Source: a virus. From it: DNA of 64,000 nucleotides. The DNA is taken from positions 22,663-86,662 of the IMG/VR virus record IMGVR_UViG_3300023174_000120; one strand, 5' to 3'. The position numbers and the translations under genes were made by a program. The notes below the pieces were generated by a model. The model was not told the origin of the DNA. It did not search any database and worked only from the letters and a program-made list of their open reading frames with translations. Below, in pieces: positions 43,144-52,715 of this stretch (within the stretch, counting starts at the first letter, position 1; every line of letters starts with the position of its first letter).

Positions 43144-44340
43144 ATGGGACGTCCAATTAAAAAGAAATTCTTTGCGAATTTAAACGCACCTTACCAAGAT
43201 CATGCCACAGGTGGCCCAACTGGTGAAGGTGGAGAAGGTGTTGCTAGTGTAACAATCACTACAACTGGAACATATGTTGGCACATTGCCTACAGTATCTT
43301 TTGGTACACCTGATCTAGCATTAGGAACAACAGCGACTGGTGTTGTTCACGGTATGGCCTTAACTGCTACTGTAAATACCACAGGTACAGGTTATGCTTA
43401 TGCTAATACGCTAGCAGTTGGTGGAGGAACCAATGTTACTTCGGCAACTTTTACTGTTAGTGCTCTTAGAACAGTTTCCATCAATAGCACCCCACAAAAT
43501 GGCGGAAGCAACAACGACACAGGAGATCGCTTTTCCTTCAGCGGCTCATACGGTGGCGGCTCGTGGACAACACCACTAGAAGTTGTAGTTACCGCAGCAG
43601 CAGGTGGTGTAGCGTCAGGAGTAGCGATTTATAGTCCAGGTGTTTGGTCTGGAACCGCAGCCCCGGCCAATACTATCGGTGCTACACGCACACAAACCTA
43701 CGGTGCTATTGATATGAACGGAACCAATCTTCAAGTAACACTAACCGATTGGGGTGTTGCTGCTGTTACAGTAGCCAACGGTGGAGATTATACAGCAGTT
43801 CCTAGTAATCCTGTATCCACTAGTGGTAGTGGAAATGGAAATGCTAAGTTAAATGTCACCTACGGTGTTAAGAGTGTTGCGATTACCAATGCAGGAAGTC
43901 ATTACTTTAATGTAGCCGATGCTAGTGTTACATTTAGTGGTGGAGCAGCAGCCGGTACTTCTGTGTTAACTAACTTGTATCAGCCGGGCCTAGCAGTTTA
44001 TGTTCATCTTCTTGATGGCACAGAAGGCGCACTGGCCGACATTATGAAGCAAGAAGCAAGCCGTCGCTACTTGGTCAAAACCAGAACAGAGAATGGTAAA
44101 GTTGGTCAATGCCGTCTAGTTGCTAGAAATCCCGGCGACCTATATGTTGGTGAAATGAGTCTGATCGCTACTGATACAGAAGGTTGTACCTACTTTGTTA
44201 CAAAACTAACAGCACATAGAGCTTATCTAGTTCAGAGATCCAGTGCTGGTGCTGGATACAGATTTGCCGATGGTTCGTCCGCTGGTTGGTCTATTAGCAG
44301 TGCTAGTGCAGGTATTGTTTCTCTAGCACATACTGCTTAA
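43144..44340 (+). CDS. head-associated virion protein downstream of capsid gene
   Basis: 398 residues, single-gene transcription unit between two terminators. The N-terminus MGRPIKKKFFANLN is a familiar opening of virion proteins in aquatic T4-like phages. The middle (about 30-280) holds several copies of a Gly-rich beta repeat (ASVTITTTGTYVGTLPTVSF, VAAVTVANGGDYTAVPSNP, VKSVAITNAGSHYFNVADA). The C-terminal 110 residues (ASRRYLVKTRTENGKVGQCR, TEGCTYFVTKLTAHRAYLV) form a separate conserved domain. Place after gp23 and the Ig-like repeats suggest a capsid decoration protein comparable in role to Hoc, but a tail part is not excluded. Confidence 0.75.
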   Translation: MGRPIKKKFFANLNAPYQDHATGGPTGEGGEGVASVTITTTGTYVGTLPTVSFGTPDLALGTTATGVVHGMALTATVNTTGTGYAYANTLAVGGGTNVTSATFTVSALRTVSINSTPQNGGSNNDTGDRFSFSGSYGGGSWTTPLEVVVTAAAGGVASGVAIYSPGVWSGTAAPANTIGATRTQTYGAIDMNGTNLQVTLTDWGVAAVTVANGGDYTAVPSNPVSTSGSGNGNAKLNVTYGVKSVAITNAGSHYFNVADASVTFSGGAAAGTSVLTNLYQPGLAVYVHLLDGTEGALADIMKQEASRRYLVKTRTENGKVGQCRLVARNPGDLYVGEMSLIATDTEGCTYFVTKLTAHRAYLVQRSSAGAGYRFADGSSAGWSISSASAGIVSLAHTA

Positions 44341-44360
44341 AAACAGTAGAAATGCTGTAA

Positions 44361-44386
44361 GAAAAGGGCCCTTTGCGGCCCTTTTC
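44361..44386 (+). terminator. intrinsic terminator
   Basis: GAAAAGGGCC-CTTTGC-GGCCCTTTTC, a perfect 10-bp stem just after the 398-residue gene. The T run forms part of the stem, as in many bidirectional phage terminators. Confidence 0.82.
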
Positions 44387-44400
44387 CATTTATAACATAA

Positions 44401-44409
44401 CATAAATAC
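44401..44409 (+). promoter_or_regulatory. late promoter core CATAAATAC, 5 nt before ATG
   Basis: CATAAATA then CTGGT then ATG at 44414, directly after a terminator, so the next gene needs its own promoter. The expected start is the A of the ATG; no Shine-Dalgarno sequence is present. Confidence 0.65.
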
Positions 44410-44413
44410 TGGT

Positions 44414-44941
44414 ATGACCACTGCCTGGACCCTACCTACTACTGTTATACAATATGTCGAACCCGGCGGAGAAGCGACGCATATTCCTTGGAAAGAAATA
44501 GACAGTTTTAGCGCATTAAAAACACTGGATGCTAGAAGTATTCAGACACAGGGCGCACTACAACATATTGCTCGTAGTCCTAAACACGACATTACTAATA
44601 AAACCTATTATATTCGTGCTACTGGATTTCAATTTACCAATTTACCAGAGACTATATCTGGGATAGAAGCAAGACTTACTACACAACGATACGGCAGAGC
44701 CACCGATGATACTGTGGAACTGTGCCTTGATGGTGAGAGTATTGGGGAGAATCGTGCTACATTACCCATCGCTCCAATTAAAATATATGGAAGTTCTACG
44801 GATATGTGGAAAGCTGACACGTTGACTATTGACGATATTAAGAATTTAACGTTTGGTATAATCTTTAGGTTTCGTGCTCATCCACATTGGCCTCATCGCG
44901 ATCCTGTAATGGTGGATGCCGTGGAACTGCGAATTCATTAA
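44414..44941 (+). CDS. virion-associated protein of unknown function
   Basis: 175 residues, beta-rich, no recognised family. Segments: TAWTLPTTVIQYVEPGGEAT, YYIRATGFQFTNLPETISGI, RLTTQRYGRATDDTVELCLD, and VDAVELRIH at the end. The pattern suggests a jelly-roll or carbohydrate-binding-like sandwich, but this is only a guess from strand alternation. It stands alone between a terminator and the promoter of the 1464-residue gene. No Shine-Dalgarno sequence; a late promoter core lies 5 nt before the ATG, so a leaderless mRNA is expected. Confidence 0.72.
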   Translation: MTTAWTLPTTVIQYVEPGGEATHIPWKEIDSFSALKTLDARSIQTQGALQHIARSPKHDITNKTYYIRATGFQFTNLPETISGIEARLTTQRYGRATDDTVELCLDGESIGENRATLPIAPIKIYGSSTDMWKADTLTIDDIKNLTFGIIFRFRAHPHWPHRDPVMVDAVELRIH

Positions 44942-44944
44942 ACT

Positions 44945-44953
44945 AATAAATAC
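44945..44953 (+). promoter_or_regulatory. late promoter core AATAAATAC
   Basis: AATAAATAC, 18 nt before the ATG at 44972, with Shine-Dalgarno AAAGGAAAAAG between. Would start the long fibre-like operon. Confidence 0.6.
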
Positions 44954-44971
44954 TCTAAAGGAAAAAGATAG

Positions 44972-47900
44972 ATGGCCCGCACTACTGGTTCTAAAAATGT
45001 AAAATCTACTGGCGATCAAACCATTAGCTCTCCTGCCGGTAATATTGTTTTAACACCGTCAACTGGTGGGCAGGTCACTGTATCTCAAGGTAATGTTGAG
45101 GTTGTATCGGGTAACATAACAATTGATTCCGGTAATGTTGTTGTTACCGGGGGTAGAGTTATTGTTGGAACTACAGGTGGAACCAATCCGGCCGATCACA
45201 ACGTAGGAAATATTCTTAATCCTACGGGTGCCGATCCGGCAACAATTGATCAAACAATTTATAGTACAACAGCAGAACGTCAGTTAGGTGGAGCATATTT
45301 TACCGGCGGTGTTGGTATAGAAAAAGATTTATCTGTAGGTGGTTTTATCTATGGTAGAATTAGTACAGCACTGACAGCAACAACATCTACACAATTACTA
45401 ATTCAGGCAACCAATGATGATAATCCTTATTACCTAGCATTTACTCCTGGAACCGGAAATGCTTCATTATTCATCGATAATACCAGTGATGCATCGCTTG
45501 ATAATCCTCCGGGACTAACTTACAATCCTTTACGAGGAATATTATCAACTGACAAATTAGAAGTTGTATCTACAGTAACAACCGTAGATCTTGATAATGC
45601 AGCAATGATAATAAAAGGTGGCGCTGCAATTTCTGAGAATATTGTCCTCGGTGGTGAAGTTTATTCTATTAATAACTTTACAGGTTCTTATTTAGAAACC
45701 ATTTATTCCAAATATTTAGATTCCGATTCAAAGACCAGTACATTAGCATTAGGTGCTGGACAAGTAGATGTATTTGGTGATTTAAGAGTTAGGGGAACTA
45801 ATCCAATTGGAACTGCTCCGGTAGTAACTAATATTCTGTATGTTACTATGGACGGTGATGATACAAATGATGGTCGTGCTATGGATGCCGGTCGTGCTTG
45901 CCGTACTATCGGTGGGGCATTAAACAGTCCTTATTATCAATCTGGAACACAAATTCGTGTAGCCCCTGGACATTATTTAGAAGATAATCCACTACAACTA
46001 AAACCTTATACCAGTATTGTAGGGTCAGATTTAAGAACTTGTAGTGTCGAACCTATCAACAAAACACAAGACCTATTCCATATGAACTCCGGGTGTTATC
46101 TAGCATTTATGCAGTTCTTAAACGGTCGTAGCGGTTTGTTAGAAGGTGATTACGCTCCAGGATTCAATAGAGGGGCATATGCTACGGCATTCCCTCCGTT
46201 GGAAGGCAATGATCGTATTAATCTATTCCACAGTCCTTATATTCAAAACTGTACAAATCAAAGCGGACCGTGGTTACGAGATGGCACAATGTTTGTCCCT
46301 AATCAGACTGTACAGATACCCGCTGCTGTAGGAACCGGAACTTGGATTTCTAATACAACAACATTAGTAGTTAATGTAAGTTCGGGAACAATAGCAGTAG
46401 GAATGAGTGTAAATGCTGGACAACAAAATCCAGGATTCTTTAATGCTAGAACATTGCTATTGGCAAACAAACCTTTCCTACAGCAGCAGGTGGTTGCTCG
46501 TGTCGATGATCTATTCCCTGGATTTGAATATAATCGAGAAAAATGCTATAGAGATGTTGGCATTTTAGTAGAAAATACAGCATATGATGCTGCATTTGGT
46601 GGCAATGAAAAATCAGTAGAAAGCGGATTAGCCTATTACGACGGAGTGGTTAGTGTAATTGCCGGGCAAGAAACACAAACCATAGCAGCAATTGAATATC
46701 TACGAGATCGTAGTTTAGAAATTGTTACCAATACTACTTGTACTAACACCTATACCGGTTATACAGCACAACAGGTTATCAATTGGGTTCTAACTGATGG
46801 TGATATATCTACAGCATCTATTGCTACTTTATATGGAATAGTAACAGCAACTATAACCGATCCAGTTAATTCACCGGATGTTTATAAAAGCACGGGTCCT
46901 GACGCAGCATTTGTTAGCGCAGAGATACTGATGCAGGCCAACAGAGCATTTATTCAAGAAAATACCATCGAGTGGATTACTGCCAACTATCCAGGATTTA
47001 CCTATAATACAGATAAATGTTACAGAGATATTGGATTAATCATTGATGCGGTTAGTCAAGATATTCTACTAGGCGGTAATCAAAAAAGTCTCGAAGCCGG
47101 ATTAAGCTATTGGAATCGCGGTTATAACTATGTTTCTCATCAACTAACCACAACTACTAATGCTATAAATTATGCTAGAGATCGCAGCCTAGAGGTTATT
47201 GCTAACACTGTTTGTACAAATACGTTTACAGGCGTAACTAGCAATCAAGTTATAAACACTTTCTTCCAATATGGCGGGGATTATATGCCCCAGGAAGCAG
47301 TCAAACGTAATTTTAATATTATTACTGATATTATAAACAATGGAGTTAGTGCTGCTCCTCCGGTGTATGCCGGTGGTGGTTTATTTGCTTTAACTGGTAT
47401 AAATGGATCAGATGTTAAAATATCTCCAACTGTAATATCTGTTACCAATACCAATCAAGTTTATACTGTTGGTCTTAGTACTGCTACAATAGGTTTTGGA
47501 AATAATGCCACTCTTTATTTCGGCGATACATATGTATTTCCTAAACAAGACTTCGAAGTTGAAGAATTGAGTTTAGCATACACAGGAAATTCAAATACTT
47601 GGAATCAAAGAAAAGTTGATCCTATAGGGGCCATGGGTGGAAGTTTAGTGGATGGTGCTGTTATCAGCGACATCAGTCCTATTCAATCATTTGTTTATGA
47701 TGCCTATACGCAGGTTAACCAAGGTGGAAAAGGTATTCACATTACTAATAATGGTTATGCCCAGTTAGTTTCGGTGTTTACAATTTTCTGTTCTACTGCT
47801 GTACTAGTGGAAAATGGTGGTATAGCGTCTATTACAAACAGTAACAGCAACTTCGGAGATCAATGTTTAGTTGCCAAAGGATATGGACCGAGGGCTTTTA

Positions 47901-49366
47901 GTGGTACCGTGTTTAATCCTTCCTATAGAGCCTATCCATTTAGTCCAGGAGCAGAAGGGCTAGATCAATTCTATCCTACTGGTTTTTGGCCCAATGCTGG
48001 AAAAGTTGAAGTTTTCTTACCGGACACAGCAGACAGACCGCACATTTCTTTGATAATGGAAGTTGAGCCACCTGCAGGTCATATTAACGAACAAAGTTTT
48101 CCTGGATTTTTAAATGCTCAACCCAGCACTGGAACACTAACAACTTCTACAATTATTTTAAGAAACGTTGACACAACAGACATCGCTGTAGGTAATGACG
48201 TTTATATTAGAGATCAGTTTGGTAGACAGTACGATGATAATGGCGTATGGTATGCCAGTACAGGAACCATAGTAACTGATATTAATTATAATGCTATTAC
48301 ATTTAATAAAGCCTTGTATCCAGCCTCAACTGGAACCGCAGGAGATCCTACCAACCCTACTTACTTCACACTGTATTTCTGCGGTAAGAGTTATTATACA
48401 GTATTGAGCAGCACTGTTGCTACTAATCCTTATGAATTAAACAACAATATTTTAGTACCGCCGAGTGATATGAACTTGTATCAAGGGCCCACAAGTAATC
48501 AGGTGTCTGCGCATATTGCTAGTATGGTTTACTTAAACACTTTAACTAACAACGTTATTAGTAACACTACCGTATCTCCTACATATATGACAACCAGTAG
48601 TCAAGTTGTATTGCCTTTAGTTACAGGAGGCGGTAGTGCTACGTCATTTATCAATACTAGATTTGCCAATATAACCAACATCATAGGAGCTGCCAATATT
48701 ACTGCTGCTAAAGCAGTGGTTCCGGCAAATTCTGTAACAAAAACGGGAACAATAACCAGCGGAGCAGGTTCTGCTATTACACTAATTGAAGAAAATTTAG
48801 ACTTCTTGGCAGATGAAGTAACCGCATATGTTCACGCTGTACAGCCCTCTGTTTTTTCCGGTCTAACACAAGCTCAAATAGATTATATTGATACAAAGTG
48901 TAAGAGAGACACTAAAATAATAATTCAAAGATTAATCTATGATTTAGAAACAGGTGGCAACTATAATAGTGTAATGAGCGGATTAAGCTATTGGTCAAGA
49001 GCAGGAACACATCACATAGTAGAACTAGGCGAAGCTGTTACCAGAACAGATCTGTTCCCAGATGGTTCTACAGTTAATTTCTACCAGCGCAGTTACATCA
49101 GTGCCAGCGGATACTTGTTTGAATATGTAGGAGCAGGGACTAACTATGGTGCTCTACCTCAAAGAGGAATTTTAGATCCTGTTCAAAGTAAAGAAACAAT
49201 ACCGCTAGATGGAGGAAAAGTATTCTTTACCAGTACTGATCAAAACGGTGACTTCCGTATAGGACGAGGTTTAGTCATTAGTCAGGCAACCGGAGTACTA
49301 AGTGGAAGAACATTTGTACAAAGTTTATACGCAAATATGACTCCGTTCATATTGGCAATTGAATAA
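44972..49366 (+). CDS. large fibre-like virion protein with beta-helix
   Basis: 1464 residues. Residues 1-130 are a Ser/Gly/Val repeat region (ISSPAGNIVLTPSTGGQVTV, NITIDSGNVVVTGGRVIVG). From about 290 comes a beta-helix-like part (YVTMDGDDTNDGRAMDAGRA, TQIRVAPGHYLEDNPLQLKP, YTSIVGSDLRTCSVEP). A helical module with the motif KCYRDVGxxV...GGNxKSxxxGLxYW occurs three times, near residues 523, 681 and 1308, the third diverged (KCKRDTKIII). The end GGKVFFTSTDQNGDFRIGRG with SGRTFVQSLYANMTPF is a conserved closing domain. I recognise such proteins as virion components of aquatic T4-like phages; whether head or tail fibre is unknown. Confidence 0.85.
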   Translation: MARTTGSKNVKSTGDQTISSPAGNIVLTPSTGGQVTVSQGNVEVVSGNITIDSGNVVVTGGRVIVGTTGGTNPADHNVGNILNPTGADPATIDQTIYSTTAERQLGGAYFTGGVGIEKDLSVGGFIYGRISTALTATTSTQLLIQATNDDNPYYLAFTPGTGNASLFIDNTSDASLDNPPGLTYNPLRGILSTDKLEVVSTVTTVDLDNAAMIIKGGAAISENIVLGGEVYSINNFTGSYLETIYSKYLDSDSKTSTLALGAGQVDVFGDLRVRGTNPIGTAPVVTNILYVTMDGDDTNDGRAMDAGRACRTIGGALNSPYYQSGTQIRVAPGHYLEDNPLQLKPYTSIVGSDLRTCSVEPINKTQDLFHMNSGCYLAFMQFLNGRSGLLEGDYAPGFNRGAYATAFPPLEGNDRINLFHSPYIQNCTNQSGPWLRDGTMFVPNQTVQIPAAVGTGTWISNTTTLVVNVSSGTIAVGMSVNAGQQNPGFFNARTLLLANKPFLQQQVVARVDDLFPGFEYNREKCYRDVGILVENTAYDAAFGGNEKSVESGLAYYDGVVSVIAGQETQTIAAIEYLRDRSLEIVTNTTCTNTYTGYTAQQVINWVLTDGDISTASIATLYGIVTATITDPVNSPDVYKSTGPDAAFVSAEILMQANRAFIQENTIEWITANYPGFTYNTDKCYRDIGLIIDAVSQDILLGGNQKSLEAGLSYWNRGYNYVSHQLTTTTNAINYARDRSLEVIANTVCTNTFTGVTSNQVINTFFQYGGDYMPQEAVKRNFNIITDIINNGVSAAPPVYAGGGLFALTGINGSDVKISPTVISVTNTNQVYTVGLSTATIGFGNNATLYFGDTYVFPKQDFEVEELSLAYTGNSNTWNQRKVDPIGAMGGSLVDGAVISDISPIQSFVYDAYTQVNQGGKGIHITNNGYAQLVSVFTIFCSTAVLVENGGIASITNSNSNFGDQCLVAKGYGPRAFSGTVFNPSYRAYPFSPGAEGLDQFYPTGFWPNAGKVEVFLPDTADRPHISLIMEVEPPAGHINEQSFPGFLNAQPSTGTLTTSTIILRNVDTTDIAVGNDVYIRDQFGRQYDDNGVWYASTGTIVTDINYNAITFNKALYPASTGTAGDPTNPTYFTLYFCGKSYYTVLSSTVATNPYELNNNILVPPSDMNLYQGPTSNQVSAHIASMVYLNTLTNNVISNTTVSPTYMTTSSQVVLPLVTGGGSATSFINTRFANITNIIGAANITAAKAVVPANSVTKTGTITSGAGSAITLIEENLDFLADEVTAYVHAVQPSVFSGLTQAQIDYIDTKCKRDTKIIIQRLIYDLETGGNYNSVMSGLSYWSRAGTHHIVELGEAVTRTDLFPDGSTVNFYQRSYISASGYLFEYVGAGTNYGALPQRGILDPVQSKETIPLDGGKVFFTSTDQNGDFRIGRGLVISQATGVLSGRTFVQSLYANMTPFILAIE

Positions 49367-49380
49367 TAGGATGACATAAA

Positions 49381-49764
49381 ATGGCACAGTTACCATTAAA
49401 TAAATTTTTAACCAAGACAGCAGTATTAACTACCAATACCACAGCCACAGTTTATGCAGCACCGATTGGTGTTACTGCTATTGTGCTAATGGCACAGGTG
49501 GCTAACTTAACTACTACTACACAAACTGTTAGTTTTCAACACTACAGATACAGAACAGTTCTAGCAGATGCTCAAGGATTTGGTGCTCAACCGGGATTAA
49601 CAACCAGTTACCTAGTTAAAGATTTTGCAATTCCAGAAAACGACGCAGGAACACCATTGACAGGAAAACTAATTATAGAAAGTTTAGATAAAGTTTATGC
49701 TTATGCTGGGAATGAAAATTCTCTGCAACTGGTTTTAAGTATATTAGAAACTGCAAATTCATAA
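49381..49764 (+). CDS. small virion structural protein
   Basis: 127 residues, beta-rich: LPLNKFLTKTAVLTTNTTAT, VTAIVLMAQVANLTTTTQTV, SFQHYRYRTVLADAQG, LVKDFAIPENDAGTPLTGKL, SLQLVLSILETAN. It looks like a single compact sandwich domain, of the kind that follows the large fibre-like gene in related phages. It lies 14 nt after that gene and 12 nt before the next, inside one operon. No enzymatic motif. Role as a small fibre or cap subunit is inferred from place only. Confidence 0.75.
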   Translation: MAQLPLNKFLTKTAVLTTNTTATVYAAPIGVTAIVLMAQVANLTTTTQTVSFQHYRYRTVLADAQGFGAQPGLTTSYLVKDFAIPENDAGTPLTGKLIIESLDKVYAYAGNENSLQLVLSILETANS

Positions 49765-49776
49765 TAGAGAAATACG

Positions 49777-51882
49777 ATGCCATCATTACTAAGCGGATCA
49801 ACTCTAAGACGCGGCGGAAGCGGTCAGTTTATTGACCTTAAAGGTGCGCAACCCCAATTACCGCCTACTCCTACTACCAGCACTGGCTACACATTAGTTA
49901 CCGACAACTTATTGCGTACCAGTTATAGATCCAGCCTGGGTAATTTAGAATTTAGTTCGGGTACTGTATTCAGTAATATTGCCGATCAAGATATAAAATT
50001 AATAGGAACCGGTACCGGAGTTGTTGTTGTAGCCGGTGGAACAGCCAGTACTAGTACAAATACAGGCGCACTAATTGTCAAAGGCGGCATTGGAATCAGT
50101 GATGCGTTATGGACAGAAAAAGATATACATGTTAACGGATTAACAATTGGTCAAGGATGGCAAGGCCTTAATAATATTGTTATACAAGGTGTTGCTGTAC
50201 CGCAAACAGATGACGACTTCAATGGACAAGAAAGCATTGTTATTGGGTACGATGCGTTAAATGGGCTTAGTACCAGTTATAAAAGCATTGCAATTGGTCG
50301 CTATGCTCTTAGTTCCGGCACACAAATTAATAACTCTATTGCTATTGGGGACAGTGCTCTTAAAAATTTAGGAGTTTACCATTTATTAACAGCAGCAACA
50401 ATTACCAATGTCACAATTGGTGGGCCTGCTGTAGTAGTCACTGCTCCACGACATGGATTAACCACTGGAACATTAATTACTATCGATGGCATCGATGGAA
50501 CAGTTGAACTTAATGGTAATAATTATTATATCAATGTTTTAAGCACTACAACTATTGCTCTATATTCTGATATTAATTTAGGCAGTCCTGTTACTGGGGT
50601 AGGATATACCAGTTATGTAACTAGTGGAACAGTGTATATTGACACAGTATGGGATGACAATATTGCTATCGGAACTGATGCAGGTCGTAGCATTATTAAT
50701 GGTAAACAAAATTTACTTATCGGTGATAGAACTGCTGTTAACTTAACCACCGGCAGTTATAACATATTCCTTGGGCATGAAGTTGGTAACAACATGACTC
50801 GGGGTACTGCCAATATCAGCATAGGCGGAGATAATCTAGTTGACGGCTTGGACAATCAGGTCAACATCGGTAGTGTGTTTTACTATGACGGTGATGGATA
50901 TCTTCAACTTAACAGTAATACTGGTATTGGATTAGGGACTGAAGTAAGCGCCACTATATATCTAACAGACGTATTAAGTGTAGACAATACCAATCCGGTA
51001 GTGATTCATATCGACAGCACACACGAAATCAGCACAGGAACAGAAGTTGTACTAACAGAAATAGTCGGAACAACTGAATTAAACAATCAAATTTTCTGGG
51101 GCAGTTATTTAGGTACTACAACTTTCAGTATCTATTACGACGAGGCGCTAACTCAACCAGTAGATGGAACTGGATTTGGAGCGTATATCAGCGGTGGTAA
51201 GATAAACAGTCTCAGTCCGTATGGTGCATTGACTGTGCTAGGAGGTGTAGGCATTACCGGGGACTTAATGGTTACAGGTATGGCTACATTCTATAACGGA
51301 ATGAATGTTCGATACCTAATCACAGGTACTATTACCACTGCAACTAATTTAGCAGGTGGAGTATTAGGTAGTATTCCGTATCAAACCGCTGCCGGCAAAA
51401 CACAATTTATTCCAATTGGTGTTAACAATACTGTACTGACCAGTAATGGTACCACAGCAACCTGGGCCGACATTGGCGGATTATCGGCAGGGATAGCTAA
51501 CACGGCTACTAACAGTGACAATGTGTTTATCAATGACACCGTTCCATTGCAGACATATTATCTAGGATTAAGTGAATTAATAGGGGATTATAGCCCAATA
51601 GATAGCGATAGTGCATTAACATATGTAACAACAAATGAATCGACTAGCACTTATTTTGTTACAGGTACCAGCACATTAAATGTTCCAGGCAGTATTTACA
51701 GTATGAACGGCAATCCTGATGAGAATTATCTATTATATACCCCAAGAGTCACAATATCAACATCTTCACCGCTGAATCCCAGAGTCGGAGACTTTTGGAT
51801 TGATCCTAATTTTGGAGTCGAATTGCAATATATTAAAGACGGAACCAGTACGTTCTGGATACAGTTTACATCGGCAATATAA
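49777..51882 (+). CDS. fibre-like protein with IG-type beta-roll repeats
   Basis: 701 residues. An N-terminal segment (PSLLSGSTLRRGGSGQFIDL) precedes one TTGALxVxGG module (TNTGALIVKGGIGISDALW). Residues about 150-370 hold repeats with the core xIGxxAL (SIVIGYDALNGL, SIAIGRYALSSG, SIAIGDSALKNL, NIAIGTDAGRSI, NISIGGDNLVDG), like the left-handed beta-roll of trimeric autotransporter heads. A second module follows, then SELIGDYSPIDSDSALTYV, shared with two later genes, and a closing domain NPRVGDFWIDPNFGVELQYI. Probably a trimeric fibre subunit. Confidence 0.82.
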   Translation: MPSLLSGSTLRRGGSGQFIDLKGAQPQLPPTPTTSTGYTLVTDNLLRTSYRSSLGNLEFSSGTVFSNIADQDIKLIGTGTGVVVVAGGTASTSTNTGALIVKGGIGISDALWTEKDIHVNGLTIGQGWQGLNNIVIQGVAVPQTDDDFNGQESIVIGYDALNGLSTSYKSIAIGRYALSSGTQINNSIAIGDSALKNLGVYHLLTAATITNVTIGGPAVVVTAPRHGLTTGTLITIDGIDGTVELNGNNYYINVLSTTTIALYSDINLGSPVTGVGYTSYVTSGTVYIDTVWDDNIAIGTDAGRSIINGKQNLLIGDRTAVNLTTGSYNIFLGHEVGNNMTRGTANISIGGDNLVDGLDNQVNIGSVFYYDGDGYLQLNSNTGIGLGTEVSATIYLTDVLSVDNTNPVVIHIDSTHEISTGTEVVLTEIVGTTELNNQIFWGSYLGTTTFSIYYDEALTQPVDGTGFGAYISGGKINSLSPYGALTVLGGVGITGDLMVTGMATFYNGMNVRYLITGTITTATNLAGGVLGSIPYQTAAGKTQFIPIGVNNTVLTSNGTTATWADIGGLSAGIANTATNSDNVFINDTVPLQTYYLGLSELIGDYSPIDSDSALTYVTTNESTSTYFVTGTSTLNVPGSIYSMNGNPDENYLLYTPRVTISTSSPLNPRVGDFWIDPNFGVELQYIKDGTSTFWIQFTSAI

Positions 51883-51910
51883 AAATGATTAACGAACAAA
51901 GAGTAGAAAT

Positions 51911-52690
51911 ATGGCAGAATTAAATTTTCCCCCCAATCCTAATCCGGGTGACACCTGGACAATTGGATCCAATACTTGGGTATGGAACGGAGCGGCATGG
52001 ATAAAGACCAGTCCGTTATCTGTAGGCGGCAGCGCACAATCAACCAGTACAACTACAGGAGCACTAGTAGTTGCCGGCGGTATAGGAGTTGGCGGAGCAA
52101 TTAATGCCGGAACAACCAGCACCATTAATGGTGCTGAAATTATTACCACTGCTACCATTAACCAATATGCACCGGCACCTAACCTGCAGAGAGTGACTGA
52201 TGTTGGTAATACTACTACCAACCAAGTAATAATTTTAAACACCACAGAGTCGACCAGTACAACCACAGGTGCGTTGTTGGTAGAAGGAGGAATAGGTGTA
52301 GGTGGGGATATTTGGGTAGAGGGAAGATTGACTTCGGAATCGGTTAAAATCATGGACGCAGTGTTCGATTCTACCCTGATTTTGGTAAATACCACTGGAA
52401 CTGTAGTAATAGATGCTTATTCAGTCGACCAATTTAGGTCAGCCAAGTATCTAATACAAATAGACGAAGGCGATGGACCTACAGCAGACTTTCAAACTAT
52501 TGAAATATTGCTGTTAGTAGATAATATAGGTACAGTATATGCAACAGAATACGCTGTATTAACTACAAATGGGGAGATGGGAGAATTTGAAGCAGACGTT
52601 CAAATAGATGACATAGTGAGATTGTATTTTACACCTTACTATCCAACTGCTAAAAATATTAAAGTGTTGAGGACGGGACTAGCCTCATAA
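51911..52690 (+). CDS. short fibre-like protein sharing its C-terminus with the next gene
   Basis: 259 residues. The N-terminus ELNFPPNPNPGDTWTIGSNT with WVWNGAAWIK is a virion attachment head. Two TTGALxVxGG modules follow (TTTGALVVAGGIGVGG, TTTGALLVEGGIGVGGDI). The last 110 residues (SAKYLIQIDEGDGPTADFQT, VYATEYAVLTTNGEMGEF, FTPYYPTAKNIKVLR) match in order the end of the 1422-residue protein encoded next. It thus looks like a minimal fibre: head, two shaft modules, tip. No enzymatic motif. Confidence 0.82.
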   Translation: MAELNFPPNPNPGDTWTIGSNTWVWNGAAWIKTSPLSVGGSAQSTSTTTGALVVAGGIGVGGAINAGTTSTINGAEIITTATINQYAPAPNLQRVTDVGNTTTNQVIILNTTESTSTTTGALLVEGGIGVGGDIWVEGRLTSESVKIMDAVFDSTLILVNTTGTVVIDAYSVDQFRSAKYLIQIDEGDGPTADFQTIEILLLVDNIGTVYATEYAVLTTNGEMGEFEADVQIDDIVRLYFTPYYPTAKNIKVLRTGLAS

Positions 52691-52715
52691 ACTTATAACT
52701 AAAGGAAATTGAAAA

